64,000 nt of DNA, taken from NCBI GenBank assembly GCA_040756055.1, contig JBFLZR010000007.1:29666-93665 (forward strand), read 5' to 3'. The position numbers were made by a program, and so were the translations under genes. A model generated the notes under the pieces. The model saw nothing but the letters and a program-made list of their open reading frames with translations, had not been told where the DNA came from and searched no databases. Below, piece after piece: positions 17,662 through 26,102 of this stretch. Position 1 is the first letter of the stretch. Each line of letters opens with the position of its first letter. The DNA comes from Candidatus Zixiibacteriota bacterium (lineage in GTDB: Bacteria; Zixibacteria; MSB-5A5; GN15; FEB-12).

Positions 17662-18858
17662 ATGCCAACATATCGTTATATCGGTCGGCTCATAGATGGC
17701 ACGGAAGCCACCGGACAGGTCAGAGCCGGTAACGAGGTCGAACTTGAGTCGAAGCTGGTGAACAAGGGGATTTCGCTGGATAGCTACCGCTCGGTGCACA
17801 GCCGCTGGGCAATGCTCCGCGTGAAGTTTTTGCGCCGAGGCGAAATCACGAAAATTACGCGACAAATAAGCGTTTTGCTCAAAAGCGAAATATCGATTCT
17901 TGAAACGCTGGAGCTTGTGAGAGAGCAGATAGCGGACCGCATTCTCGTTGAGATATTTGACAGCGTACGGAAGCAGGTTGAGGCCGGGAGGTCGGTTGCT
18001 GCGTCTCTATCTGAATATCCGACTATTTTTGACCGGTTATATGTATCGATGGTGGATGCTGGGGAACTATCTGGTGAATTGGATACAGCTTTTGACCGGG
18101 TGGCTTCGTACCGAGAGAGTTGGGACAACACGACCAGGAAGATTAAGTCGGCAATAGCTTATCCACTTCTTGTTATTCTGGTGGCATTTCTGGTGGTCAT
18201 GGCTCTGGTCTTGTATATAGTGCCGGTGTTTTCGTCGATGTATGAGAATTTTGGCGCCGACCTCCCCAAGCTGACTCAACGTGTCGTGGGTTTCAGCACA
18301 ATGTTCAGGTCAACCATCTACTACTGGGTTGCGGTTGCGGTCGTTTTGCTGGCGGGTTTGGGGTATCTCAGTACGGTCGACAGGGCTAAGTTCTTTTTTC
18401 ACAGGGTCTTGGTCAGATTGCCTCTGATACGGAACTTGACGATCAAGATGATTTCTGCTCGCTTTTGTCGCACCATGGGGTCTTTACTCGTATCGGGTGT
18501 CGATATAGTGCGTGCCCTCCAGATTTCATCAAAGACGACAGGAAACTTGTATGTCGATTCGCTCCTTCGTGGAGCTGAACTAGACCTGTTACACGGGGTG
18601 TCATTCACAGACGCTGTTTCATCGACATCGATTTTTCCAAGAGCCATGCTTCGCTTATCCGCTTCCGGTGAAAAGACCGGCCGGCTCGGAGAAATGTTGG
18701 GTCGAGCTGCCGACTACTACGAGAAGGAGACCGAAACGGAGATCAATACACTGACAACTCTTATAGAACCGTTCATCATCCTAATTCTCGGAGTTTTCAT
18801 CGCATTCATTTTGGTCGCTATGTATCTCCCTCTATTTGAGCTTGTAGGGACGATCTGA
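17662..18858 (+). CDS. gspF: Inner-membrane platform protein GspF/PilC
   Basis: A 398-residue protein with the GspF plan: a short N-terminal beta segment (MPTYRYIGRLIDGTEATGQV), two repeated cytoplasmic helical domains (about 60-160 and 260-365), and three membrane helices (about 165-190, 215-240 and 365-392). Motifs such as SMVDAGELSGELD and LSASGEKTGRLGEML are family hallmarks. It sits at the centre of the assembly platform with GspE, L and M. It is the only gene of the system on the plus strand, divergent from gspE across 68 bases, so dosage could be set separately. The ribosome site is weak. Confidence 0.9.
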   Translation: MPTYRYIGRLIDGTEATGQVRAGNEVELESKLVNKGISLDSYRSVHSRWAMLRVKFLRRGEITKITRQISVLLKSEISILETLELVREQIADRILVEIFDSVRKQVEAGRSVAASLSEYPTIFDRLYVSMVDAGELSGELDTAFDRVASYRESWDNTTRKIKSAIAYPLLVILVAFLVVMALVLYIVPVFSSMYENFGADLPKLTQRVVGFSTMFRSTIYYWVAVAVVLLAGLGYLSTVDRAKFFFHRVLVRLPLIRNLTIKMISARFCRTMGSLLVSGVDIVRALQISSKTTGNLYVDSLLRGAELDLLHGVSFTDAVSSTSIFPRAMLRLSASGEKTGRLGEMLGRAADYYEKETETEINTLTTLIEPFIILILGVFIAFILVAMYLPLFELVGTI

Positions 18859-19127
18859 GCGGGGGGCGATGGTAGCTGTGGAAGTGAACAAGCTTCCAAA
18901 TCTAAACCGCTGAGAGTTTGCGATCCCCCCAAAGTTGGACTCTATTGCGAGGTGAAGTCCTTTTCCTCGGAAAATCGCTCCGACCTATGCCTGTTAAGAC
19001 TATGCCGCTGTTCGAAAATAGTCCACGATGGCCCGCTTTAATGGTATATTCCGAGCACATCCTTTACAGTTCATTCCGGGCAGATGGTTTACACATTGGC
19101 ATATATTTACCTTGAAGGAGGTATTGT
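18859..19127. other. Intergenic region left of IS481 remnant
   Basis: About 270 bases between gspF and the transposase fragment. I see no gene. It ends with a good Shine-Dalgarno (GAAGGAGG, 19114-19121) that belongs to the transposase remnant. No inverted repeat typical of an insertion-sequence end was recognised. Confidence 0.4.
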
Positions 19128-19301
19128 ATGCCATGGAAGGAGACCAGCGTAATGGACGAACGGATGAAATTCATAGGCCGGTTATTGTCGGGCGAGAAGA
19201 TGGCCCCATTGTGCCGTGAGTTTGGGATATCCAGGGTTACCGGCCATAAGATCCGGAAGAGCCCCCTTGAAAATAAAACGTGTTGCCCGTTAAAGAGTTA
19301 A
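19128..19301 (+). pseudogene. N-terminal fragment of an IS481-family transposase
   Basis: The 57-codon frame begins MPWKETSVMDERMKFIGRLL and continues with APLCREFGISRVTGHKI, the N-terminal helix-turn-helix of IS481 transposases (usual form MPWKE...M..R..F......G....LCR.FGISR.TGYKW). The family normally has more than 300 residues with an integrase DDE core. Here the reading frame stops just after the helix-turn-helix and nothing downstream resembles the rest. The fragment keeps an intact ribosome site. It is a decayed insertion-sequence end rather than an active element. Confidence 0.8.
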
Positions 19302-19550
19302 CTCAACGTTCAAATTCCCGCCGTAACAGAGCCCTTTCAAACACCCTCAGAAACATAGAAAAATTTTCCAAATAGGACAAAAAAGTCTTGTTATTTAGTG
19401 AAAACGTATTATTATATGTCGCACGCAGGATAATTAAAGTAAGAACATTTAGACATGGGGCAAAAAGGGGTTAAGGGACTGTGTCAGCGCAAGACTTACC
19501 TTCATTTTTTTACTACTTACCTTTAAACCTCACACCTTGGAGGCGTTTCT

Positions 19551-20540
19551 GTGTTAAACAATTGCATCCGTGTGTCGATCACTCTGCTGGCAGTTGCGTT
19601 GCTGGCAGGATGCTCGGAGGGACCAACTAACAGCAGCGTCAGTGAAACCGCTGACCTCACGAATTCCACACCACTGTCTTCGGCGGCACCAAGTGCTTAC
19701 GTTAACTGCCTGTCCTACCCTGTAGTCTTTGCTGAGGGGCATGGATTGACAGGCGAAGATGTCGCTCACTTCACCGGCCTTCGTGGCACCGCCGGCGTCG
19801 AATCCTTCATCGAGCCTTATGATTATATCGATGGAGTGCCGGTTTACCAGAATCCGTCCGTGAACGAGTGGCAGGCCGAGTTTGCCGATGGTACCACCCT
19901 GGGCATGGTCGGTTGCGAGATCGACTGGGCCGACAATATGACCCGCCAGACCTGGAAAGATAAGTCCAAAGTCCGCGTCGAAGTCGTGCTGTTTGCCGAA
20001 TTGACCAACCCTCTCACCGGCTACAACATGTTCTCCCTCGGCGGAGAGAAACTCGAAGAGGTCTTTGTAACCGATGCAGCCACCTACGAAGGCTACTCGG
20101 CTACCGTGTATTCCAACGTCGCCAGACTGAAAATCGAGAAGCTCGATGCTCAGGGCGGCAACCCGACTCTGGTTGTCTACGACAGCCCTTGCTACGATGC
20201 TTATTTTGTCGACGGTCCGACCGATGCCTATTCGGCCGAAGTCAACATGGGCGGCAAGTGCATCTATGGCTTCAACTGGGATGTCAGAGAGGTAGAAGCT
20301 ACGGTCAAGACCGGCTGGTATCGCTTGACGTTCAGCCTGGATGATCAGGCCACTTATACCGATTATGATGGCGTTGCGCACACCTATGCGCGTAACACCC
20401 AGATGACGAGCATCAATCCGCTCGATCTGTTTGGCGCCAATGACCCCGAAGTTGTACTCTATCAGCCCGAACTGAACGCTGAAGGTACCGCTTCGGTACT
20501 CGAAATCTACATAGCTCCGGGGAGCGGTGGCAAGAAATAG
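19551..20540 (+). CDS. Lipoprotein of unknown function
   Basis: A 329-residue protein. GTG start at 19551 with TTGGAGG (19538-19543) seven bases before it. An N-terminal hydrophobic segment ends in a lipobox (LLAGC, Cys at about 21) followed by a Ser/Thr-rich linker, so it is a lipid-anchored envelope protein. The mature part is acidic and beta-rich with several Cys residues and no recognised domain. Two helix-poor halves (about 50-180 and 190-320) may be beta-sandwiches. It appears monocistronic: about 250 bases of A/T-rich sequence lie upstream and a hairpin lies 19 bases downstream. Confidence 0.7.
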   Translation: MLNNCIRVSITLLAVALLAGCSEGPTNSSVSETADLTNSTPLSSAAPSAYVNCLSYPVVFAEGHGLTGEDVAHFTGLRGTAGVESFIEPYDYIDGVPVYQNPSVNEWQAEFADGTTLGMVGCEIDWADNMTRQTWKDKSKVRVEVVLFAELTNPLTGYNMFSLGGEKLEEVFVTDAATYEGYSATVYSNVARLKIEKLDAQGGNPTLVVYDSPCYDAYFVDGPTDAYSAEVNMGGKCIYGFNWDVREVEATVKTGWYRLTFSLDDQATYTDYDGVAHTYARNTQMTSINPLDLFGANDPEVVLYQPELNAEGTASVLEIYIAPGSGGKK

Positions 20541-20558
20541 CGACTGCTTCCTACGACG

Positions 20559-20599
20559 CAGTGGGGCTGTACCCTCACCGGCCCCACTGTGCTCGCTTT
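20559..20599 (+). terminator. Terminator-like hairpin after the lipoprotein gene
   Basis: A perfect 9-bp stem (CAGTGGGGC / GCCCCACTG) with a 13-base loop, followed by TGCTCGCTTT. It sits 19 bases after the lipoprotein stop. Confidence 0.55.
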
Positions 20600-21049
20600 A
20601 TCCCCAACCACAAGAAATTACATAAATTCAAATAGAAGCCGCTTGCCGCCTGTAAGCCCCGGAAAGCAGGGTCGAAGGGGTCTCCGCGCGCGTCGGGATG
20701 CGCCATTTGTTGCGGAAGTAGCTGATTTGATTCGCCGCGTTATCAGATATCACCTGTAGATAGCATGAAGGATGGAGGCAGCTTGACTCCAGTAGCAAAG
20801 CGATCCCCCTCTACCGGAAGCGCCTCCACCCATGCGTTCCCTCCCTTTTTTGTTTCCCCTCCTAAAGCGATTGAGTCGTTGGCACAAGATAGCATTCACC
20901 ACTGTCAGGTGATGTCAGTGGAAATCAAAGAAAGTAATGAAGAATTCTGAAAAGTTGGACCGACGCCGCCAAAGCGTCAGCCGTTATGAAATGCCGATTG
21001 GCATATGAGGAAAAACAGCATCAAGTATGCTGTCGGGTGACTATCCCGT
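20600..21049. other. Intergenic region without a recognised gene
   Basis: About 450 bases with no convincing gene. The 61-codon frame at 20765 lacks a ribosome site and has a low-complexity, non-protein-like translation. No RNA gene or promoter consensus was recognised. Confidence 0.4.
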
Positions 21050-21376
21050 TCAACTGTCGGAAGCGGTTCGCTGCTGCTCAGCGGTGATCTGCTGCACCTG
21101 GACTTCGTGCCTTCCGCCGGCATCGTAAATCACCACTTTATCCACCTTCTTGTCCATCGGAACTGTGACATGGTGGGTAAAAGGTGTGATTTTGTTCAAC
21201 ACCGTGCTGTTCGAGGCCTGGTGCATAAACGAGAAGTGGGGTGGGAGAATAGTAACTCCGACTCGCTCAAATGAGACTTCGTAGCCCGTCTGGTGGTGAA
21301 CACCGTTGGCATAGATTATTAGAGACCCGGCAATCTGCTGCGCGTGGTAAGTAGCCCGGCACATCTCTTTAATCAT
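21050..21376 (-). CDS. Hypothetical small soluble protein
   Basis: A 108-residue protein I cannot assign. ATG 21376 has GAGGG about nine bases upstream. It has no signal peptide or membrane helix. It is beta-rich (GYEVSFERVGVTILPPHFSF; HHVTVPMDKKVDKVVIYDAGG) with several His residues, and ends in a polar tail. It is flanked by intergenic stretches of more than 390 bases on both sides, so it is probably expressed alone. The coherent composition and good ribosome site make it a likely real gene. Confidence 0.6.
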   Translation of the reverse strand: MIKEMCRATYHAQQIAGSLIIYANGVHHQTGYEVSFERVGVTILPPHFSFMHQASNSTVLNKITPFTHHVTVPMDKKVDKVVIYDAGGRHEVQVQQITAEQQRTASDS

Positions 21377-21772
21377 GATATATCCCTCGGCTTCGGGCTT
21401 AAGATAGCCCTATCGGTTAGCGTGTTGCATGCCTTTCGTCATATCTGCCGGCGGCCGAGACGGGTTCGAGACAAGCCCGTTAAAAATCCGCCCGACAACC
21501 AGTAGACGTCGATAGCTGAAAAACCGTTGTCACGTATTTAATTTGATAAGGAGCAATTTTCTTACAACGAACCGTCGCGCCGATTAGATTCGTGACGGTC
21601 ACTTAAGTTTATGTCAGCAAAGCCTTTAAGTCGGCGGAATCGCGCGTCAATGATTTTGAGAATAACAACGTATTTATTTCACGCTTTTGTGCCAAGACAG
21701 TTCGCTGATGCCGGGCAGTTCAGTGGCACAAATTACGGGCTTGTTCAAAGGAAAACTCAAAGGAGATTTGTC
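21377..21772. other. Intergenic region between divergent small genes
   Basis: About 400 bases hold the upstream regions of the minus-strand small gene and the plus-strand DUF4332 gene. The DUF4332 frame is open back to 21611, but there is no ribosome site there, so I treat 21611-21772 as untranslated. Confidence 0.4.
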
Positions 21773-22177
21773 ATGCCAAGCCTTGCCAGGATCGAGGGTA
21801 TTGGAGTGACCAATGCCGAGAAGCTCAAGAAGACGGGGATCACCACGACTCAGGCCCTGCTCGAGCGGGGCGCTACTCCGAGAGGCAGGCAGGAAATCGC
21901 TCACCTGACAGGAATCGACGAGAAGACCATTCTGAGGTGGGTTAACCTCTCAGACCTCTTTCGAATAAGGGGGATCGGACAAGAATATTCCGATTTGCTG
22001 GAGGAGGCCGGGGTTGATACTGTGCCGGAGATAGCACAGCGCAACCCTCAGAGTCTGCACGAAATTCTCACAAGGGTTAACGACGAAAAGCATCTCGTCA
22101 GGCAGATGCCGTCACAGGCGACTGTGGCGACATGGATTGAAAGCGCCCAGAACCTTCCAAGAGTCATAAGGCACTGA
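21773..22177 (+). CDS. DUF4332 helix-hairpin-helix protein
   Basis: A 134-residue protein with two helix-hairpin-helix units: LARIEGIGVTNAEKLKKTGI near the start and LFRIRGIGQEYSDLLEEAGV in the middle, then VPEIAQRNPQSL and a C-terminal helical segment. This is the DUF4332 family, thought to bind DNA or nucleic acid through HhH motifs. Its exact role is unknown. The ATG at 21773 has AAAGGAG seven bases upstream (21759-21765), so it is preferred over the longer open frame from 21611. A DUF2780 gene follows after 88 bases on the same strand. Confidence 0.8.
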   Translation: MPSLARIEGIGVTNAEKLKKTGITTTQALLERGATPRGRQEIAHLTGIDEKTILRWVNLSDLFRIRGIGQEYSDLLEEAGVDTVPEIAQRNPQSLHEILTRVNDEKHLVRQMPSQATVATWIESAQNLPRVIRH

Positions 22178-22265
22178 GAATGCGTCATCATTGCGCTGAT
22201 GCACGGGTCAAATACGCCGAGCAGGCGCGATTCGTAACACAAGGATGTAACAAAAGGAGGCTTCA

Positions 22266-22640
22266 ATGGACCTTGTAAACCAACTGGTGGAAACACTGGG
22301 AATCACTGAGGAGCAGGCGAGGGGCGGAACCGGGCTGATCATGAGGGTGGCCAAACAAAGATTGAATCATGGTGATTTCAATCAGGTCGCCAACACCATC
22401 CCCGGCCTGAACAATATGATAAAAATAGCACCTGAAATCACGGGCACCGAAAAAGCACTTCGTACCGCCACTTCCACTACCGGTACGGCGGCTAACCTTA
22501 TTACCGAGATCGGAAATGGGTTTACCGAACTTGGAATGGACACCGGAATGGTAACGAAATTCGTTCCGGTCGTTCTGACTTATGTCCAGTCCACCGGTGG
22601 CAACACCACCAGGAGCATTCTCGAGAAGGTGCTCAAGTAG
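22266..22640 (+). CDS. DUF2780 domain protein
   Basis: A 124-residue protein that fits the DUF2780 pattern: LVETLGITEEQARGGTGLIM, QVANTIPGLNNMI in the middle, and a C-terminal LGMDTGMVTKFVPVVLTYVQ followed by GNTTRSILEKVLK. Function is unknown. Members are small, Gly-rich proteins often found in envelope or stress contexts. ATG 22266 has AAAGGAGG seven bases upstream. No signal peptide is visible. It may share a transcript with the DUF4332 gene. A GC-rich hairpin follows. Confidence 0.75.
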   Translation: MDLVNQLVETLGITEEQARGGTGLIMRVAKQRLNHGDFNQVANTIPGLNNMIKIAPEITGTEKALRTATSTTGTAANLITEIGNGFTELGMDTGMVTKFVPVVLTYVQSTGGNTTRSILEKVLK

Positions 22641-22685
22641 CTGAACGGCAATGGGGATTGGGGTGGCAGTCACTTTCGATATGAC

Positions 22686-22707
22686 GGGGCGGGTTGAACC
22701 CCGCCCC
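22686..22707 (+). terminator. GC-rich hairpin after the DUF2780 gene
   Basis: An 8-bp stem, GGGGCGGG / CCCGCCCC, with a 6-base loop, 45 bases after the DUF2780 stop. There is no T-run, so intrinsic termination would be weak. Confidence 0.4.
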
Positions 22708-22762
22708 ACCCGTCCATTCGGCAAGGCATCTCGGTTTGAACGGCAGGTGGAGCGACTAACCA

Positions 22763-22790
22763 TTGACAATTTTCGGTTTTTTGTTATTTT
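22763..22790 (+). promoter_or_regulatory. Promoter for the ZU5-like lipoprotein gene
   Basis: Consensus -35 TTGACA (22763-22768), a 16-base spacer, and TATTTT (22785-22790) as -10. This leaves a leader of about 60 bases before the ATG at 22859. Confidence 0.6.
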
Positions 22791-22858
22791 AAATAGATAT
22801 CAAAAGTTACTGCCCGAGAAGTAATTACTGCTAAGTTGAGCTTGAAAGGAATGGGGGT

Positions 22859-24004
22859 ATGTCCTCAAAATACTGGTATCTGTGCCTGACCGGACTTCTG
22901 GTTATCGCGGTCATCTGCGGCTGTTCCGGTAATGAGGAAAACCCGATCATCATCATAGATGAGGACACCGAAGGTGTGATTGGCCCGGAGGGCGGCACAA
23001 TTCAGCTTGCCGGATTGGTTTCGCTGACAATACCTCCCGAAGCCCTTTCCGATACTATCCGATTCACCATCACCCCCTGCGCGTCACCGCCCTTGATAGC
23101 CGATGACATTCTCTTTGTTTCGACTTGCTACTCAATTGAACCATCAGGGACTATCTTCAACTCACCAGCCGTGTTGACCATGTCTTACGGTGACTCCTAT
23201 TTCGCTGGCGACATTGAAGAGGATTCGGTCAGGCTTTTCACCCACGACGGAACTTCATGGTCAATCCTGCCGACATCCATAAGCACCACTTATAATCAAG
23301 TGGCGGCGGCAATTACTCACCTGTCGGATTTCGTGGTCGCCGCGGACACCAGTACATTCGAGCCGCCACCGGCTGAAGGTGTTTTTGCCGAAATACTGCT
23401 CGGACGGTCAATATATCTCGAAGAGGGGGAAATCGAGCCGGAGCGAAATGATGTTATCATGGCCAGGTTCGACAGCGCCTACGCCCCTGACAGCCCAATA
23501 ATTCCGCTTCGAGCGGATTCCGTATTATGCGGGGAATATTGCCTGAGCTGGAACGAGGCGGGGTATTACGCCTACGGAAGTCCGGGAGACATGGATTTCC
23601 TCGAGTTGGGAGAAAAGTATCCTCTTCTGGTTTTCGGCAGTGAAAGCGTGCCGGCGCTGAGTGACTCAATAGCGTTTCCGATGAAAGAACAGTACGTGAT
23701 CGATCCGACCAACGAAGATACGGTGTCCATCGATGGCTTCGAAATTTCCTGGACAAATCCCGGCAGCGGGTATGTTCGGCTGGTGATTGTCGGTGGCGAA
23801 TCCGACTCACTGGTGATTGTGGAGGGTATCAACAACAACGGCAATTATACTTTTTCTGCCGAGGAACTCTCCGGGCTCAACCCGGGAGATTACGAGCTGG
23901 TTTTGATACGCGAAAACACGAAGATGATCGCGGCCGAGGGTTATGATCCGCGGAGTGAGATTGTCGCGCGGATAACCAATGTCACCATGCTCCATATCGA
24001 GTAA
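22859..24004 (+). CDS. Lipoprotein with ZU5-like domain
   Basis: A 381-residue protein. The signal segment (about 5-21) ends in a lipobox (VICGC) so it is lipid-anchored. Residues about 40-160 look like a ZU5 domain: VIGPEGGTIQLAGLVSLTIP, SIEPSGTIFNSPAVLTMSYG, then HLSDFVVA, often found in extracellular proteins of FCB bacteria. The rest is two or three beta-rich segments of unknown type. ATG 22859 has AAAGGA about eight bases before it. It is probably monocistronic, with a consensus promoter upstream and a terminator 30 bases downstream. Confidence 0.8.
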   Translation: MSSKYWYLCLTGLLVIAVICGCSGNEENPIIIIDEDTEGVIGPEGGTIQLAGLVSLTIPPEALSDTIRFTITPCASPPLIADDILFVSTCYSIEPSGTIFNSPAVLTMSYGDSYFAGDIEEDSVRLFTHDGTSWSILPTSISTTYNQVAAAITHLSDFVVAADTSTFEPPPAEGVFAEILLGRSIYLEEGEIEPERNDVIMARFDSAYAPDSPIIPLRADSVLCGEYCLSWNEAGYYAYGSPGDMDFLELGEKYPLLVFGSESVPALSDSIAFPMKEQYVIDPTNEDTVSIDGFEISWTNPGSGYVRLVIVGGESDSLVIVEGINNNGNYTFSAEELSGLNPGDYELVLIRENTKMIAAEGYDPRSEIVARITNVTMLHIE

Positions 24005-24030
24005 TCGAAACTGCCAACCCGATTATCCGA

Positions 24031-24054
24031 ACCCCGCCGATGCGGGTTTTTTTT
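24031..24054 (+). terminator. Intrinsic terminator after the ZU5-like lipoprotein gene
   Basis: A short GC stem (CCCGC / GCGGG, 4-base loop) is immediately followed by eight T residues. Confidence 0.75.
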
Positions 24055-24118
24055 GCGAGTCGGACGCGAACCCCGAAAAAGAGTTTGAGATTCACCGGCC
24101 GTTGAGTTAGAATTCAGT

Positions 24119-25306
24119 ATGTGCCGCTCCATCATAAACCCCCTGAAAACTCCGGCTCCTTTCTGGACTCAACCTGAATACTCAGCGTTTGAAAATGATG
24201 ATATAGAAGCGTTTCACCGTTCCATTAGCGGATACGAGCCGACCCCGCTGGTATCGCTTTCGTCGCTGGCGCGACACCTCGGAGTCCGGCGGTTGCTTGT
24301 CAAAGACGAATCACGGCGCTTCGAGTTGAAGGCATTCAAAGCGATGGGAGCGTCGTATGCGATTTACCGCTACATCAAACAGGTGTGGGAAAAACAATTC
24401 GGCGTTCAGTTCGAACTGACCAATCTATGTAAGCCCGATCTTCTCGAGCCGCTGCACCTGATGCCGTTCTGCACGGCAACAGATGGAAACCATGGACGAG
24501 CAGTGGCCTGGTTCGCCCGGCTGCTGGGACAGAAAGCATATATCTATGTTCCCGCCGGAACGGTCAGGGCAAGGATGGACAATATCCGCAATGAGGGTGC
24601 CGTCGTGGTAGAGGTCGATGGTGACTATGATGCTGCTGTGGAACGGGTGGCCGAAGATGCCGAGCGCAACGGCTGGACAATCATATCGGATACCTCATAT
24701 CCCGGATATACTCTTATTCCCGCTTTTATAATGGCCGGGTACACGACCATGTTTCGGGAGATAGACAACCAGCTTTCGGATTTGAGAGTCGATCCCCCGA
24801 CACACATCATCATTCAGTCCGGAGTAGGCAGCTTCGCCGCTGCCGCGGCATGGTATTATCACCGTTACCATTCGGAAAAACCACCTGCTTTGATTTCAGT
24901 CGAGCCGACCGAAGCGGACTGCCTTTTGGAGTCGGTTTGCAGTGGCGATGTTACCTCCAGCAAGGGAAGCCAACAGACGATCATGGCCGGCCTGAATTGC
25001 GCGACGCCGTCTCTGATAGCCTGGCCCCTGATTCGCGACAGGTTCAGCCTGTTTATTTCCATTCCCGATAATTATGCCAAACGGGCGATGCGGAGTTTTT
25101 TCTATCCCGATAACGAGGATCCTCGGATAATCTCCGGTGAATCGGGTGCGGCGGGGCTTGCCGGTCTGATAGCCCTTCAAAGCTCTCAGCCGCTGGCTCA
25201 AGCGAAAAGGGCCGTAGACCTCGGCCCGAATTCCACAGTTCTACTGTTTAATACCGAAGGGGATACGGACCCGGAACATTTCCGGGAAGTCACTTCGAAA
25301 AGCTGA
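24119..25306 (+). CDS. dpaL: Diaminopropionate ammonia-lyase
   Basis: A 395-residue fold-type II PLP enzyme, close to the family length of about 400. The PLP lysine lies in RFELKAFKAMGASYA. ATDGNHGRAVAWFAR is the phosphate/substrate loop, with the family's catalytic Asp. SDTSYPGY, IIQSGVGSFAAA (Gly-rich PLP phosphate loop) and SGESGAAGLAG follow. The family converts 2,3-diaminopropionate to pyruvate and ammonia in the cytoplasm. The ATG at 24119 has no clear Shine-Dalgarno. The gene stands alone between a terminator and the sigma-factor operon, so there is no pathway context. Serine/threonine dehydratase-like activity is an alternative. Confidence 0.85.
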   Translation: MCRSIINPLKTPAPFWTQPEYSAFENDDIEAFHRSISGYEPTPLVSLSSLARHLGVRRLLVKDESRRFELKAFKAMGASYAIYRYIKQVWEKQFGVQFELTNLCKPDLLEPLHLMPFCTATDGNHGRAVAWFARLLGQKAYIYVPAGTVRARMDNIRNEGAVVVEVDGDYDAAVERVAEDAERNGWTIISDTSYPGYTLIPAFIMAGYTTMFREIDNQLSDLRVDPPTHIIIQSGVGSFAAAAAWYYHRYHSEKPPALISVEPTEADCLLESVCSGDVTSSKGSQQTIMAGLNCATPSLIAWPLIRDRFSLFISIPDNYAKRAMRSFFYPDNEDPRIISGESGAAGLAGLIALQSSQPLAQAKRAVDLGPNSTVLLFNTEGDTDPEHFREVTSKS

Positions 25307-25506
25307 TTCGCCGGTTGTGACCTTGGAATCCTCGGTTATGAAACACCGCATATCCGGGCGGTGCGGGGTAGAGGCTGAAATTCAAGCTCTCCCTGGCGGT
25401 TTTTGTTGTCTGTTTTGTTGTTGTTGATGTTGGTTCGGTTTCTTATTATATACGGTCCAACTGAAACCGGTAGAATGGATTATCGTAGTAATATTAGAAA
25501 AGGACA

Positions 25507-26076
25507 GTGTTGCTGGACAACGAGGCACAAATTATAGCAGAGGCTCTGAAGGGAAGTCAGAAAGCTTACGAGAGCCTAACGGACCGACATCGGCAGGCCA
25601 TATTCCACATAATCCTGAAGATAGTCGGCAACAGCGATACGGCTCATGACCTTGTTCAGGAGACGTTTATGAAGGCCTTTTCGTCACTGGCCAGCTACCG
25701 GTCGGAATACAGGTTTTCCACCTGGCTATACAAAATCGCCGCCAACTGTTCTATTGACTACCTGCGCAAAAAGCGGATCAATGCGTTGTCGCTCGATCAG
25801 GAGATTGAGACCAAAGATGGTACGGTGGGAATCGAGGTCCCCGATTATTCATTCAACCCCGAGCGGGAACTCGAGCGCAAACAGCAGCGATTCAGCATCG
25901 AAGAGGCCATAGACTCGCTTCCCGACAAGTACCGTGAGGTCATTGTATATCGCCACAAGGACGATAAATCATACGAAGAAATAGCCGATTTACTCAATAT
26001 ACCGGTGGGCACGGTTAAGGCCCGTATTTTCCGGGCCCGTGAACTGCTGAAAAAACGTCTGAAATCGGTCATGTAA
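25507..26076 (+). CDS. ECF-type RNA polymerase sigma factor
   Basis: A 189-residue protein. Sigma region 2 (about 20-90) has DLVQETFMKAF and FSTWLYKIAANCSIDYLRKK. Region 4 (about 130-185) has LPDKYREVIVYRHKDDKSYE and IADLLNIPVGTVKARIFRAR. These are typical of RpoE-like ECF factors. The frame starts at GTG 25507, closely behind AAAAGGA. TTG 25510 gives a better spacing. It heads a run of four plus-strand genes with short gaps (sigma, DUF4097 protein, bactofilin-like membrane protein, toast-rack protein). There is no recognisable zinc-binding anti-sigma gene beside it. Confidence 0.9.
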   Translation: MLLDNEAQIIAEALKGSQKAYESLTDRHRQAIFHIILKIVGNSDTAHDLVQETFMKAFSSLASYRSEYRFSTWLYKIAANCSIDYLRKKRINALSLDQEIETKDGTVGIEVPDYSFNPERELERKQQRFSIEEAIDSLPDKYREVIVYRHKDDKSYEEIADLLNIPVGTVKARIFRARELLKKRLKSVM

Positions 26077-26102
26077 CTTTCGACCAGCGGGGAATTTTGT
26101 CT

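Noticed and set aside
19554..20381. 275-codon minus-strand open frame
   Set aside because: It lies antisense to the lipoprotein gene, which has a lipobox and good Shine-Dalgarno. The antisense translation has no recognisable features.
20765..20950. 61-codon frame after the lipoprotein terminator
   Set aside because: No Shine-Dalgarno and low-complexity translation rich in Ser/Pro/Lys. Not counted as a gene.
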